From assembly GCA_001949185.1 (NCBI GenBank), contig BDGG01000017.1:186001-250000 (forward strand): a DNA stretch of 64,000 bases, read 5' to 3'. The notes beneath the pieces are model-generated. The model ran no database searches, was not told the origin of the DNA, and saw nothing but the letters and a program-made list of their open reading frames with translations. This document shows, one piece after another, positions 39,654 through 49,977 of the stretch. This stretch comes from Ramazzottius varieornatus. Its lineage: Eukaryota; Tardigrada; Eutardigrada; Parachela; Ramazzottiidae. Positions within the stretch are counted from its first letter, which is position 1. The number at the start of each line of letters is the position of its first letter. The position numbers and the translations under genes are program-made.

Positions 39654-42353
39654 ATGGAAGGAGTTTTGGCCAGCGTCAACGTCGACAAGACTGGCGCAGT
39701 TGGCGGTAGCCGAGCAGAGTTATCGCGTCGTAGTAGCCGCTCCAGCTTGGCCGGCTTGGTCTTGAGTCACTCCAACCGTTCGCGCCAACCATCCTCGACT
39801 GCCTTAGCATCTGCTCCTTCTCGTCTGGCTACCTTGATGTCGCAGATCGACCACGAAAATGAGCGGCAGTCTGCTTATGACCAGGAAGGGTCGATGCTGC
39901 GACTGGGCGGTAGTGCTAATAATTGGCGGGCGACCATCAACGTATCGGGTAGGAAGTTCGAGGCCAAACTGGATACCCTGTCGGGATATCCTGGCACGCT
40001 GCTGGGAAATGCCTTGACCAGACAGCCTTACTATGATCCTCAAAGGTACACTACTCGCTACCATGTTCCCTTGTGCCTACAGTATTCGTATCTTACCTAA
40101 CTTTGCGTCTCTTTCTAAAGGGATGAATATTTTTTCGAACGGAATCGCGAATGCTTCGAGTGCATCTTGGCCTTTTATCAGAGCGGACTGTTGCGGCGTC
40201 CTTCCCACATGCCCATCGGTAACCTACCTTTCCCGGGCATGAGTCCCATATTATTTTGAGAGTTTCATTGGGCTTAGTTTCCACAGACACGTTCGTGCAG
40301 GAAGTCAAGTTTTTCCATTTGCCCAACGAAGCCTTCCTGCAGTTCTGTAGAGACGAAGGGTACGAACAGCAAGAGCCCGAGCCGGAACCGAAACATCCAC
40401 TACAACGACGCATTTGGCAGTTGGTACGATAAACACCCTGAACAATTCCTGAGAACTGCGATCGGCCCACACGAGCAGATTCCAGCAGGTTGTTTCTCCA
40501 AGTGGCGCACGCTTCGAGCTAATACTACTGATAACGTCAGCCATTTGGAAAAATGATCTTTCGAGTTTGTTTCCTGAGTGGCGCAAGCTCTCAGTTAATG
40601 ACACGGACAACCGGCGCCACTTGACGAGACAGTCCAGCTTGACCAGGTGCTGAAGTGGCGCAGGCCTTCGGTTAGGAACACAGGAAGCGTGCGCCAAAAC
40701 CGTTGTCTTGAGTTTGTTTGCCGAGCTCCTAACTTACAGTACACATCCATTGATGGCTGCTTTTGGGTTCTCTAGGTTGAAGTGCCACACAGTTCGTCCG
40801 CAGCCAAGCTGTTCGCTATCTTTAGCATGCTGGTCATTATTCTGTCCATCATCACGTTCTGCCTGGAAACCATTCCTGACTTGGAAACTGCACTGCATCC
40901 GGCAACGCTGGTGGAGACGGGGGTAGGGGTTGCCGACAACAACACAGTTAACGGAGCACCGTACACGCGACGAGGCACTCAGGTCTTCAACGACCCGCTC
41001 TTCATCCTAGAAACCGTCTGCATAGCCTGGTTCACCTTGGAGTTCTTCGTTCGCTTGGCTGTCTCACCGGACAAGAAGCGCTTTTTCAAGTCCTTCCTCA
41101 ATATCATTGACCTGGTCGCCATCATACCGTAAGACCGCATAACGCATGTCTGGGAGCTCGGCCAGATCGCTTTTTTAAGTGGCGCATACATCTGGTCAAT
41201 ATCAGTGAAAATGTGAGTTACTTGGGAAAACCGGTTTAGACCACTGGTTGAGCTTTTCTGCTGAACTCCCATTTGTGTTTTCCCTGCGAAGTGCCTTACG
41301 TTTCGAGAAACGAGAACTCGTTCGTCGGAGGTGACTCGCCCGAACAGGGCCGGAGATAAGCGAGATGTCTGCCAGTCATTATTTTATCATTTTGAACTGA
41401 AGGCAGTATCTTGAGTGCACTATCCTGATCCCGCCTCTTTACTAGGTCTGCGCAACGTGAATGTTTACACTATGCAGGTACTACGTCGATCTGGGTGTCA
41501 TCATCTGGGGAGGTGAAAAACACAGCGCCAGCTCGCTGGTGGTCCTTCGAGCCCTGCGTCTATTGCGAGTTTTTCGTATCTTCAAGATATCGCGCCATTC
41601 TCGTGGTTTGCAAATTCTGGGCAAAACCTTTGCCACATCATTTTACGAAATGGGTATTCAACCCATTAATCACAGCCATTTTGGAAAACGAGCCCGCTAC
41701 CCAGTTGTAATGTCATCTTCGTAGGGTTGCTCTTGCTCTTCCTGGGTATCGGTGTGATCCTCTTCAGCAGCGCCATCTATTACGCCGAACTCAGCCAGCC
41801 GGCCACCCACTTTGCCAGTATTCCAGAAGGTTTTTGGTGGGCTCTTGTTACCAGTAAGTCTCATTCTAGTTGATAGGTGACAGTCGACGAAACTCAACGA
41901 AGTGTCATTGATACTCATTACGTGCTTTGGTAATTGGCAGTGACGACAGTTGGGTACGGTACAGTGGTACCATTGGGCATCCTCGGCAAACTCATCGGTT
42001 GTACCTGTGCCGTCTCCGGTCTTCTATTCATCGCTCTTCCCGTACCGGTTATTGTCTCCAACTTCAACACCATCTATACCAGTACCCTCCTGCAGTTTTC
42101 AATACTGAAAAATGCAGAAGTCGTTGGCTGCTTTTGTAAAAGTGTTTTTGGCCTCGTAGGAGACAAGGAGCGACCATTCTTGGACGAACTCTTTCGAGAA
42201 GCTCTGGACGCCAACCGATCGCTCAGCATCGATCAAACGCCCCAAAGACCGACCACTGTCGCATATGATGACCACGTTGACGCTTACAATCCTAATAACC
42301 GGTATACCACTGGGTTTTACCCTGATCACCCCGAACGGCAGACTATGCTGTAA
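39654..42353 (+). CDS. Shaker-type voltage-gated potassium channel (Kv1)
   Basis: Seven exons in phase: 39654-40045, 40121-40218, 40287-40423, 40776-41128, 41478-41653, 41725-41853, 41941-42353 (565 residues). A Ser-rich N-terminus precedes the T1 tetramerisation domain ([15 protein letters not shown], then [20 protein letters not shown]). S1 ([20 protein letters not shown]) through S3 follow. The S4 sensor [20 protein letters not shown] has the three-residue spaced Arg/Lys. S5 is [15 protein letters not shown]. The pore is [17 protein letters not shown], and S6 carries the PVP bend ([12 protein letters not shown]). After TVGYG the near-invariant Asp of Kv1 channels (Shaker D447) is Thr: GYGTVVPLG. 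Four T1/S6 exons reappear as broken copies around the locus. The T1 and S4-S6 match is firm; the subfamily is Kv1 by T1 and S4 similarity. Confidence 0.96.
40485..40740. repeat. GTGGCGCAC hairpin repeats, about three units
   Basis: Three degenerate units (AAGTGGCGCACGCTTCGAGC.., GAGTGGCGCAAGC.., AAGTGGCGCAGGC..GTGCGCC) ending in TTGTTTGCCGAGCTCC. They fill most of Kv1 intron 3. Confidence 0.8.
41150..41278. repeat. GTGGCGCAC hairpin repeat
   Basis: GGGAGCTCGGCCAGATCGC, AAGTGGCGCATAC and a decayed right arm, ending TTTTCTGCTGAACTCCC, in Kv1 intron 4. Outer termini GGGAGCTCGGC and its mirror are visible. Confidence 0.7.
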
Positions 42354-42556
42354 AAGGCTAGGCCATCGTACCGACTTTGTAATTCTAAGATGCCAAGCGG
42401 TGTTATACAGTACGGTATGCACACGCTCCATAGTCAAGGTTTTGCTCATGCATTGTTCACCAAAATCTTTATGGGATGAGTTTCGGGCTTGCAGCCTCGA
42501 TAGTTGACCCGTGCCTAGCTTTTGTACTATAAAGTGTATGGTCAGTCGTTTGTTAG

Positions 42557-42645
42557 AAAGTATACATCAGCTGCTGAACATGGCCTTGCTGAATTAATTG
42601 ACAATCAACTCAGCAAGGCCATGTTCAGAAGCTCATGTATTGTCT
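42557..42645. repeat. Palindrome, CAGCTGCTGAACATGG family, copy 2
   Basis: CAGCTGCTGAACATGGCCTT at left is mirrored by AAGGCCATGTTCAGAAGCTC at right. It is a near-perfect hairpin of about 35-bp arms just after the Kv1 stop. Confidence 0.85.
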
Positions 42646-42737
42646 GCCCGAACGACTGCATGCTTCGTTTTTTTGCATACTATACGACAGGTGGAAGCAA
42701 ACGTGCAGCTGTTTCACAGTTTAGCCAACAGACGAGA

Positions 42738-43120
42738 CTGTCGGAAGGAAAGGGGAACATAGCATTGTAACTTGATGGCCTAAAGTCAGGAGAAGTGGGT
42801 TCGTCAAGGAGGCATAGGAAGAGCTTGCATAACAAAGATTACAAGTGAGATGGCAAGCGAGTTCGTACACAGTGCGCGTTTTTTCCACTTTGACGGTTAT
42901 GGCGGCAGCCGCGCTACGTGCCACAATGGTAAGGAAAAAATGGTGACACAGTTGGTCGAGGTCTAATCTATCCTCACCACACGTACACGCGAAATACCGA
43001 ATACCAAATACGAAATACCGAGGCAGCACATTCGGGTGCTCAGTGGAGTTAGTTCAGTTTCGGACATCCTAGCTCTGTTACCAACGCAAGTTTTGAATCA
43101 GTCTACTGCAGCTTCTTAAG
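42738..43120 (+). repeat. Duplicated 5' flank of the cysteine-rich genes, copy 1
   Basis: The sequence matches 47397-47748 throughout (shared words include GGAGAAGTGG / GAGAAAAGTGG, TTCGTCAAGGAGG, GACGGTTATGGCGGC, GGTCTAATCTA and the 5' leader CTACTGCAG). It marks the start of the segmental duplication and presumably contains the promoter of the secreted-peptide gene. Confidence 0.85.
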
Positions 43121-43719
43121 ATGGGCTGGACAGCGGCCCTTTTGATCCGCTTGGGGGTTGTGGCCCTTGGACTGAGCATGGTTGAGGGCAGGACCTGGTG
43201 CACCAATAAAGTGTACATTGACGGTTGTCCCAGCAGTGCCATGAACGTCAAAGTGCAGGGAATTCCATAGGGGGAGAGCTGGGAGGATAACTGTGCTTCC
43301 TGTGGTCAGACATTCCAAAGTACTGGCATGCTAAGCACGGTATGGCTATAGTGGCAACGCTGTTTGCACTGACCGTCACATACAGTTATTACAGTATTTT
43401 ACAGTGCAATATTCGTACTCAAGCACAGATATTGAAAGGTTTAACGTTGTTGTTGCAGGGATGGTCCTGCGAGAAAGACTTTTTTGCGACAGGGATCTGG
43501 CTGAAGGGATGCGGGGTCATACCGTCTCTGAACCGCTGCCCGCAGCAGTGGTGCGGTGATCGAATCTACATCCGCGGCTCTGCCAGTAACTACATGGACG
43601 AGCAAGTGTGGGGAATGCAATCTGCCCGAAGTTGGAACGACTGGATTTATGGCTGTGCTGCTTGTGGTCAAGCCTTTCAACACGCTAACTCCTTGTCCCC
43701 GATAAGGGTTCCGCCTTGA
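43121..43719 (+). CDS. Secreted two-repeat cysteine-rich protein, copy A, with internal nonsense codon
   Basis: Exons 43121-43339 and 43459-43719 join in phase 0. Residues 1-23 are a signal peptide (MGWTAALLIRLGVVALGLSM VEG). Two related repeats follow: RTWCTNKVYIDGCPSSAM...GESWEDNCASCGQTFQ in exon 1, and QQWCGDRIYIRGSASNYM...ARSWNDWIYGCAACGQAFQ in exon 2, linked by GWSCEKDFFATGIWLKGCG. Codon 50, Trp (TGG) in copy B, is TAG here (43268-43270), so the product would end at 49 residues unless the base is an assembly or allele error or the stop is read through. The family is not recognised. The Cys spacing suggests a secreted disulphide-rich peptide; no toxin or antimicrobial role can be claimed. 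Confidence 0.75.
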
Positions 43720-44125
43720 TGGTTTGTACCCTCAATCGTCGCATACTGTCAGGGTTCTCGGATACTGTCTGCTTTTGCCGGCCCTGTTGCTGTCCCCAAC
43801 TAACTTACATGCAGTAATGCTTCTCAGAAGTTTATATCAGTACGTTCCCTTGCTCGACGAGCGGAACTAAAGAGCTACCACAGCAGGCTGGGTTATCTGG
43901 CCTGTAACTCTCCAGAAGAGCCTGACCACGATGCAAGAGGAAGAAACAAGAAAACTGAATGTATTTGGTCACGTGCTATGCGATATCTCGCTTGAGGAGC
44001 TTTTTTCTCCCCGAACATGCCAGCTCATTCGAAAGAGCGCGTCGAGTTGAGTAAAATAGAACTGGTTTTTCGATGTTCCCAGAAATTACTTTTATTCCCG
44101 ACTTTCCTAGGAGGGTTTGAGGTAA

Positions 44126-44201
44126 ATTACGTCACGCAAGCAAGCTTGTATACGTAAACTTGCTAACAGTACTGAATGCAAGCTTGATTGCGTGACGTAA
44201 T
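44126..44201. repeat. Palindrome with ~24-bp arms
   Basis: ATTACGTCACGCAAGCAAGC at left pairs with GCTTGATTGCGTGACGTAAT at right around about 29 nt. Confidence 0.8.
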
Positions 44202-44296
44202 AAACCTTTCAGAAGCATGACCGTATGCCGCAGCTTGGAGTTAAGCGGCAACCGAATGTACAGTGACATGGTTATTTTAAAGGTTCCCTATTGCAG

Positions 44297-44371
44297 GGCT
44301 GGTACTGTGAGACTGACTTGTTATCGACAGGAATCTGGCTCAAAGGAAACCTGACTAAGACCTGTCAGTAA
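44297..44371 (+). pseudogene. Fragment of cysteine-rich gene exon 2, copy C
   Basis: After a TTGCAG acceptor it reads GWYCETDLLSTGIWLKG, matching the start of exon 2 in copies A and B, then diverges and stops. It is a remnant of a third copy. Confidence 0.8.
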
Positions 44372-44549
44372 CGAATGGACAGCGACCAACGAGCTATGGA
44401 CCGGTAAAAATAGCGCGCCAGTTTAAAGTACGCCCGTCGGAACGAATACAGCCAATATCACTTTCCTGTACAGTACAGTGAAGAGCTCAATGACGATAAG
44501 CCTATCTTTGATCATGGTGCTTTAACTTAGCAAATTTCCTGTCCATAAT

Positions 44550-45020
44550 CTACCCTCTTCGCAACGAAAAATCTGAACGTTCGTCCATTTCTTTTGCAAC
44601 ATCTACCTTTGCTTTGAAAAGTGTTATGATTTGAAAGAGCGTAGCCAATGTCGTACAGTTCCCAGAGATGCTGGGAATCCCGGCTATATATGGGGACGTC
44701 TGAATCATCGTATACATACAGTCGTACTCCGCTCCGCAACAAGTCTTTCTTTTCTGCCAAGTACCTCGGCCATTGCCCGAGAAGGCTGACTGGAACAAGG
44801 AACGATCAAAGGTTTCTACCGGCGCCTCGCGTGTCTTTTCCGTCATACATCGGTCTCCCTGCTGTGTTCGGTAACTCGGACGACCGACGACTAAGACTTA
44901 CCTCAATGGAGTGAATACTTAACGGAGTATAGGGGATCATCGATATACAATATTGCAGTGTGTGATGGTCCTGCGCTTGTCGGCAAAGTTGGTAGAAGGG
45001 AAGAGTGGTACCGGCTGAGT
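44550..45020. repeat. Duplicated block, copy 1 (partner 48930-49500)
   Basis: It shares words with 48930-49500 in the same order: CCAATGTCGTACAGTT, GCTGACTGGAACAAGGAACG / GGCTGGCTTGGACAAGGAACG, TCAAAGGTTT and CTTGTCGGCAAAGTT. A minus-strand frame in copy 1 (RSGVRLYVYDDSDVPIYSRD SQHLWELYDIGYAL) looks exon-like, but copy 2 is not open, so no gene is called. Confidence 0.7.
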
Positions 45021-45085
45021 TCTCTAACTCACAATCCGCTGTCTACCATAACACTTGTAATACCGGGCAATTTCATGCTGGCAGA

Positions 45086-45897
45086 ATACCGGGGGTACAA
45101 CTGAGTTTCGCAGCCTTTTAACTGGCTGGAAGCACGATAGAGGCGTGTACAGACCAATCACGGTGCTCCCGCAACTTCATGAACCCATGAAGTTGCGAAT
45201 GTTACTGCGCAAAACCAACGTAATGTTCCGCCACATGATCGGGGTACGCCAACGTATTTCATTTTATTTTTCGCTACACTTATTTCGATTTCTTCTTGCT
45301 GCAATTTAAACAAACAACACTCTGCTTCGTTAATCTGTGCGCTGCACAAACATGAACGTTACATGAGCCACAAACAATCATCGTTCTTCGCTCAATCTTT
45401 CTGGGACAGGGCAATGCGTAAAATGCGTAAAAAGGCTATGCGTAAAATAGAAATCTGTAAGACTGAATTTACTTCTTGCCATCTTGGCGGCGCCACCAGT
45501 GGTAGTATCGTTCGTGACGTCATGGGTTGCGCCATATGTCGAAACACCACGAGCAACTTGCGATTTTTTGTCTGACCACTGGACAACCGCTAGTTGGACG
45601 CTGGAGATATAATGTTGTAAAGAAGTGATTGTGAGTTGTTCTGAATTTTTTTCAGCTGTTGAAACGCTTGGCGCGTGAAGGAGGACCTGGATCATGTGTT
45701 GGGAGCAGTTTGCCCTCGAACCTTGTAAAATATTTCCAATTCCGTACGTAGTGTTTAGCCAGCGGTCACCAGCTACACGTCATAGAGAACTTGCCACTAC
45801 AGGCAAACAAAAAACACTGAACCACCAAAGCTGTACAGGAAGTGATTTGCGGTCAGGTAACCGTGCGCTGCGAAACCGAGTTGTACCCCCGGTATTA
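45086..45897. mobile_element. TIR transposon, ~0.8 kb, TA-flanked
   Basis: The termini CCGGGGGTACAACT...GTTTCGCAG and CTGCGAAAC...AGTTGTACCCCCGG are inverted copies about 27 bp long, each next to TA. A perfect 12-bp-arm hairpin (CGCAACTTCATG / CATGAAGTTGCG) lies inside at about 45168-45195. No transposase. Confidence 0.8.
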
Positions 45898-46301
45898 TGA
45901 GTGATAAAGAAGAACCCACGACCTGATCGTAGGGCACTTATTGGGTACTGTTCATCCATCATAAAGTACCTCACGAGACATCACAGTCCAAATTGTTACA
46001 ATTATTCTGGACCTGCTGTTAGTACTGCGTCTCCTATTCGTATGTCTCGCTCAGCGTCGAAAACGAAAGAAGGCAACCGACCTACTGCTACCAATGTTCC
46101 GGCGGAGCTCGAAGCTAAGCATGCATGGAAGGGAAGACTGCGGCGTTGCGATATACCGTAGCTTGTTCGTGTAATATATTTGTACTTTCCTGTAGGGAAA
46201 CCTCAAATGCATTAGTGTCGCTCAAAAATTAATCAGTATGAATTTACAGTACGACCCGTTGCGGGAGCGACGATGCTGTAAATCATCGTGTCCTCAAAGT
46301 A

Positions 46302-46962
46302 TCATAGATTGTCCAAATCGTGTAGTCGGGGCAGATCCAGGGGTGCATCATCCATGCCGAATCCATCAAAAGCCGGCATGGCGTCTACGGATCGTCCGTA
46401 GCGACCTCGACCATATCCTCCACCGTAGCCTCGTCCACCTCCATATCCGCGATCGCCATAGCCGCCATCGTAGCCGCGACCGTAACTGCGGCTCACCGCT
46501 TCACTCACGAACAAACCTACAAGAAACGCCATAAGCATATCTTCTCAACGGGCCGGCTGAACTTTCGCGTCACCGGAAAACGGACGAAAAGCACAAAATG
46601 GGGAGTTCGGCAAACAACCTCGAGAAGATTGCTTTCCCAAGTGGTGCATACTTTCGGCATTATTGGCTGACAGCGTGCGCCTCTCGGCAAACTCGGCAGG
46701 AATGTACTGTAGTGCCACCAGTTTAATGCGCACTTAACCACGAGAACAGTAAATGATGCCCGGGTGAGAGTCATACAGGCTGCACGGATAACATCTGATC
46801 ATACTGGGCCACGATGACTCAGGACGTGGTCGGTGCTAGCGTGCGTCACTTAGGAGAAACGATCTCAAATCCTTTGCCTAACTCGTGCACAACAGAACGG
46901 GTCAGGAGCATACCGACAAGGGCCATAACGAGGAGGAAGAGAGCGAGCAGTTTGCCCAGCAT
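46302..46962 (-). CDS. Secreted Gly/Tyr/Arg-rich peptide, copy 1
   Basis: Exons 46962-46914 and 46516-46302 join in phase (CTT GTC G|GT TTG) into 87 residues. The N-terminus MLGKLLALFLLVMALVGLFV is a signal peptide; exon 1 encodes little else. The mature region is built on YGRGY/GGGYG words (GYGGGRGYGGGYGRGRYGRS), followed by an acidic tail (FGMDDAPLDLPRLHDLDNL). A paralogue is at 49978-50525. Composition resembles secreted glycine-rich proteins such as structural matrix proteins or glycine-rich antimicrobial peptides, but nothing decides between them. An intron splitting the signal peptide from the mature part is common in such genes. Confidence 0.82.
46605..46700. repeat. GTGGCGCAC hairpin repeat
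   Basis: One unit (CAAGTGGTGCATACTTTCGG..GTGCGCCTCTCGG) with GGGGAGTTCGGCAAAC at left, in the intron of the Gly-rich gene. Confidence 0.7.
46830..46885. repeat. GTGGCGCAC hairpin half-unit
   Basis: Only the right arm (GTGCGTCACTTAGGAGAAAC) remains, in the same intron. Confidence 0.5.
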
Positions 46963-47032
46963 AATTGCTCGGGTGGGTCGTGAGGGTGCAGTAAAGACAT
47001 TGCTGGTGTCTGTTTTCAAAGGGTTGCTCCGG

Positions 47033-47270
47033 TACTTTTTCGAACGGAATCACGAATGCTTTGAGTTTACATTGGTCATTTATCGAAGCGGATTATTGCG
47101 ACGTCCGCCCCACATGCTCATCGGTAATAATTCAACTCTCTAGCAATCACCTCCTTCTTCTCTAGTGGTCTTTCTGGCCCTACGCTACACAGATGCGTTC
47201 GTGCGGGATGTCAAGTTTGTCCATTTGCCGACCGCATTCAAGTTTTCAATACTGATAGTTGAACCAGGTT
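47033..47270 (+). pseudogene. Broken copies of Kv1 T1 exons 2-3 and a piece of exon 7
   Basis: Exon-2 copy (about 47033-47129): FFERNHECFEF, then RSGLLRRPPHMLIG, against [11 protein letters not shown] and [14 protein letters not shown] in the gene. Exon-3 copy (about 47191-47235): DAFVRDVKFVHLPT. This runs straight into TTTTCAATACTGA, which matches Kv1 exon 7 ([12 protein letters not shown]). Exons 4-6 and most of 7 are deleted. It is the left edge of the duplicated block. Confidence 0.88.
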
Positions 47271-47396
47271 GCTAAATTTCGTACCGAAGCGTATGGACAG
47301 ACATTAATTTGCTCGAAAGGCTTGGCTGGACGCCCTATTTTTTTATGCTGTTGGCTAAACGTAAGTGCAAAACAGTTTATAGGACACAATCTGTAG

Positions 47397-47748
47397 GAAG
47401 GAAAGTGAACATAACGTTGTAACTTGACGGTTTGAAGCGAGAAAAGTGGATTCGTCAAGGAGGAATCGGAAAGCTTGCATAACAAAGATCCTAAGTTCGA
47501 TAGGTAGTGAGTTCGTGCATAGTGCTCGTTTTGCCCGTTTGACGGTTATGGCGGCTGCCACGTTCCGTGCCAAAATATGGTAACGAAAAGATGGTCGCGC
47601 AATTGGTCAAGGTCTAATCTAGCCTTAACACACGCCACGCGATATACCGAATACGGAAAAGAGACACCACAGTGGAGTAACTTCAGTTTCGGACATCGTC
47701 TGTTACCAACCCAAGTGTCGAAGCAGCCTACTGCAGGTTCTCATCAAG
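47397..47748 (+). repeat. Duplicated 5' flank of the cysteine-rich genes, copy 2
   Basis: The match to 42738-43120 is described there. Conservation of the flank between copies suggests recent duplication or a shared promoter. Confidence 0.85.
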
Positions 47749-48229
47749 ATGGGCTCTACAGCGGCTCTTTTGAAAAGCGTGGGGCTTCTTGCCGTTGGAC
47801 TGAAGATGGCTCAGAGCAGGACCTGGTGCACTGATAAAGTGTATATCGACGGTTGTCCCGACAGCGCCATGGACGCAAAGGTGATGGGAATTCCATGGGG
47901 ACAGAGCTGGGAGGACGCCTGTGGCCGGAAATTCCAAAGTGATGGCTTGATAGGCGATGTACGGCTATAGCGACAACGCTGTCTGTAGACTATGTCACTT
48001 GTTTTAGATTGGTGCTTTCGTGGCATTCGTACTCATGCATGCACAGCCAGTGAATATCTCTTGCAAGGTATGGTATTGTGAGAAAGACCAGGTAGCGACA
48101 GGAATTTGGCTCAAGGGATGCGGCTGGGCTTGGGCGTACCTCTGTCGGCCTTTTAAGTGGTGTGGCAATAGCATCTTCATCACCGGTTCTGTCATCAACT
48201 ACATAAGGGAGCAGGTGTGGGAATTCTAA
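47749..48229 (+). CDS. Secreted two-repeat cysteine-rich protein, copy B, C-terminally frameshifted
   Basis: Exons 47749-47958 and 48068-48229 join in phase 0 (about 123 residues). Signal peptide MGSTAALLKSVGLLAVGLKM AQS. Repeat 1 is intact with Trp where copy A has a stop (GIPWGQSWEDACG), although the second CxxC Cys pair is reduced. Exon 2 starts VWYCEKDQVATGIWLKGCGW and reaches YIREQVWEF, then stops. A one-base shift would continue with the repeat-2 tail (ENACAACGRAFEQAGSLS, after one further TGA) to about 48310. Copy B thus keeps repeat 1 and loses the end of repeat 2, the reverse of copy A. Confidence 0.72.
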
Positions 48230-48361
48230 TTGGTCAAAGCTGAGAGAATGCTTGTGCGGCTTGCGGTCGGGCCTTTGAGCAGGCTGGCTCCTTGTCCGCG
48301 GTACGGTTAAAGCAGTATACAGTGATAGGCTTTCCTTTGATTGCGCCATATATGGATCACA

Positions 48362-48557
48362 TGTAGGACGAGAGATTATGGTACAGTAAAAATTATGGTA
48401 CAGGCCTTTTCGCTACGGCGGTACGGGAACACCTACGTACGTGACCGATCCACAGTAATACATTTTTCGACACTTTTCTACGGTCGAGTTTCCAGTTCGC
48501 AGTCCTTTCCGCCTGTCCCATAATTCTTACTGTACCATAAATTCTCGTCTTGCGTGA
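48362..48557. mobile_element. ~195-bp TIR MITE related to the 1019-1503 element
   Basis: GGACGAGAGATTATGGTACA at left and its mirror CCATAAATTCTCGTCTTGCG at right, with a repeated TTATGGTACAGTAAAAA unit, as in the element at 1019-1503. Confidence 0.75.
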
Positions 48558-48558
48558 A

Positions 48559-48764
48559 CAGTGTAGGCAAATAAGGTACTCTAAAAGGGGGAGGGCCAAA
48601 ATCGAGTTTTCGACAAGTGACGTAGAACTCCGACTCGAAGTAATCAGCAGATCAAGCGGCAGTTCACGTCTCTGGATTGCAGCTTGATCAGCTGTTTGCT
48701 TTTTGCGTCACGTGGATTTTGGCTTTGCCCCCCCTCAGAGTACCTTATTTGCCTACACTGTACG
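48559..48764. mobile_element. ~200-bp TIR MITE, copy 2 of the 2594-2779 element
   Basis: It matches 2594-2779 in inverted orientation with the same GGCAAATAAGGTACTCTAA termini. It directly abuts the previous MITE. Confidence 0.8.
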
Positions 48765-48929
48765 TACTGTTTGTGCCATATATACTTATGCAGTGCACAA
48801 AATGCATTGCTTCCGGCGATCACGTGGTATGGGTTACGGCTGATTAATGGCCCAAGACCACGCGGCCACCAGACGGGATGCATTTTGCTCTCTCCATAAC
48901 TTACATCCTGTTCGCAATCCATAAATCTG

Positions 48930-49500
48930 CACATTTCTTTCATTGCAAAAACTCATCTATATTTTGAATGATGTCATGATAAAAAGAACGTGACCAATGT
49001 CGTACAGTTTCATGAGCTACTGTGGATCCAGACTATGTGAAGATGAGAACCATCGTGTTAACCAACATACAACACAATATTCTACTCAGCAAACAGTCAT
49101 TTTTTCTCCCGAAAATCTCGGCTCTGGTCCCAGAAGGCTGGCTTGGACAAGGAACGGTCAAAGGTTTTTATACGCACGTTGTCCCTTCCGTCATGTGTCG
49201 GATTCCTAGATTAAACCAGCGGTCCAACGCAGCTCCAGTTCTACTGTACCTCTAAATTGGCAGCATGTCTGAGCGATGAACTGTAAGGACAAATTTGGAG
49301 CTGCTTGCTGGTGGGACTTTTGCCGTTCTGACAAGTGAGTAGGATAAGAATTCTATTGCGCCGTGGGTACTCCCTCATCAAATCTTTGTTCTTGTGTTCG
49401 TAAACTCCAACGACCGAGAAGTAACTTGATGTAGCTACTTTCGAACGGAGTATAGATGATTATCTCTAATTTGTGTAATGGTCGCGCACTTGTCGGCAAA
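48930..49500. repeat. Duplicated block, copy 2 (partner 44550-45020)
   Basis: See copy 1. Frames are broken on both strands. Nothing coding is supported between 48.8 and 49.97 kb. Confidence 0.68.
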
Positions 49501-49977
49501 GTTCGCAGAGGGGAAGGGTGTTCGGAACCCTGACATAAATTCCACTTTCCACCATAAGGAAGACCAGCAGTGGCGCGTTGGCCTCGCACGGCAGTTATAG
49601 GGTACAGTCCACTATGCAACAACGCTATCTAGACTATATCAAGCTATCTAAACTGACGTATATATAAATACTTTTGCCACTAAAATGCAACTTGGGTTGG
49701 TAGCGTGAGCCTGGAACGATCCGAAAGTTTTTGGAACAGGCCCGGTTCTAAATAGTTAAACCAATATACTGGGACACACGTAACGTACGGGGACCTCGTG
49801 GTGTTTTGAACGACGGAACCATCAATTATGATATTACCGTTTGAAGGCTTTATTGGTCAAAATGTACGTACGGTACAAATTAAAGCATTGTCACGATGAT
49901 AAATGCTGTAAATTATAAATGTCCCTAACTAGGGTGTTAGCAGTTCGTTGAGAATAAGGAAGTTAGTTCGATAAGAA

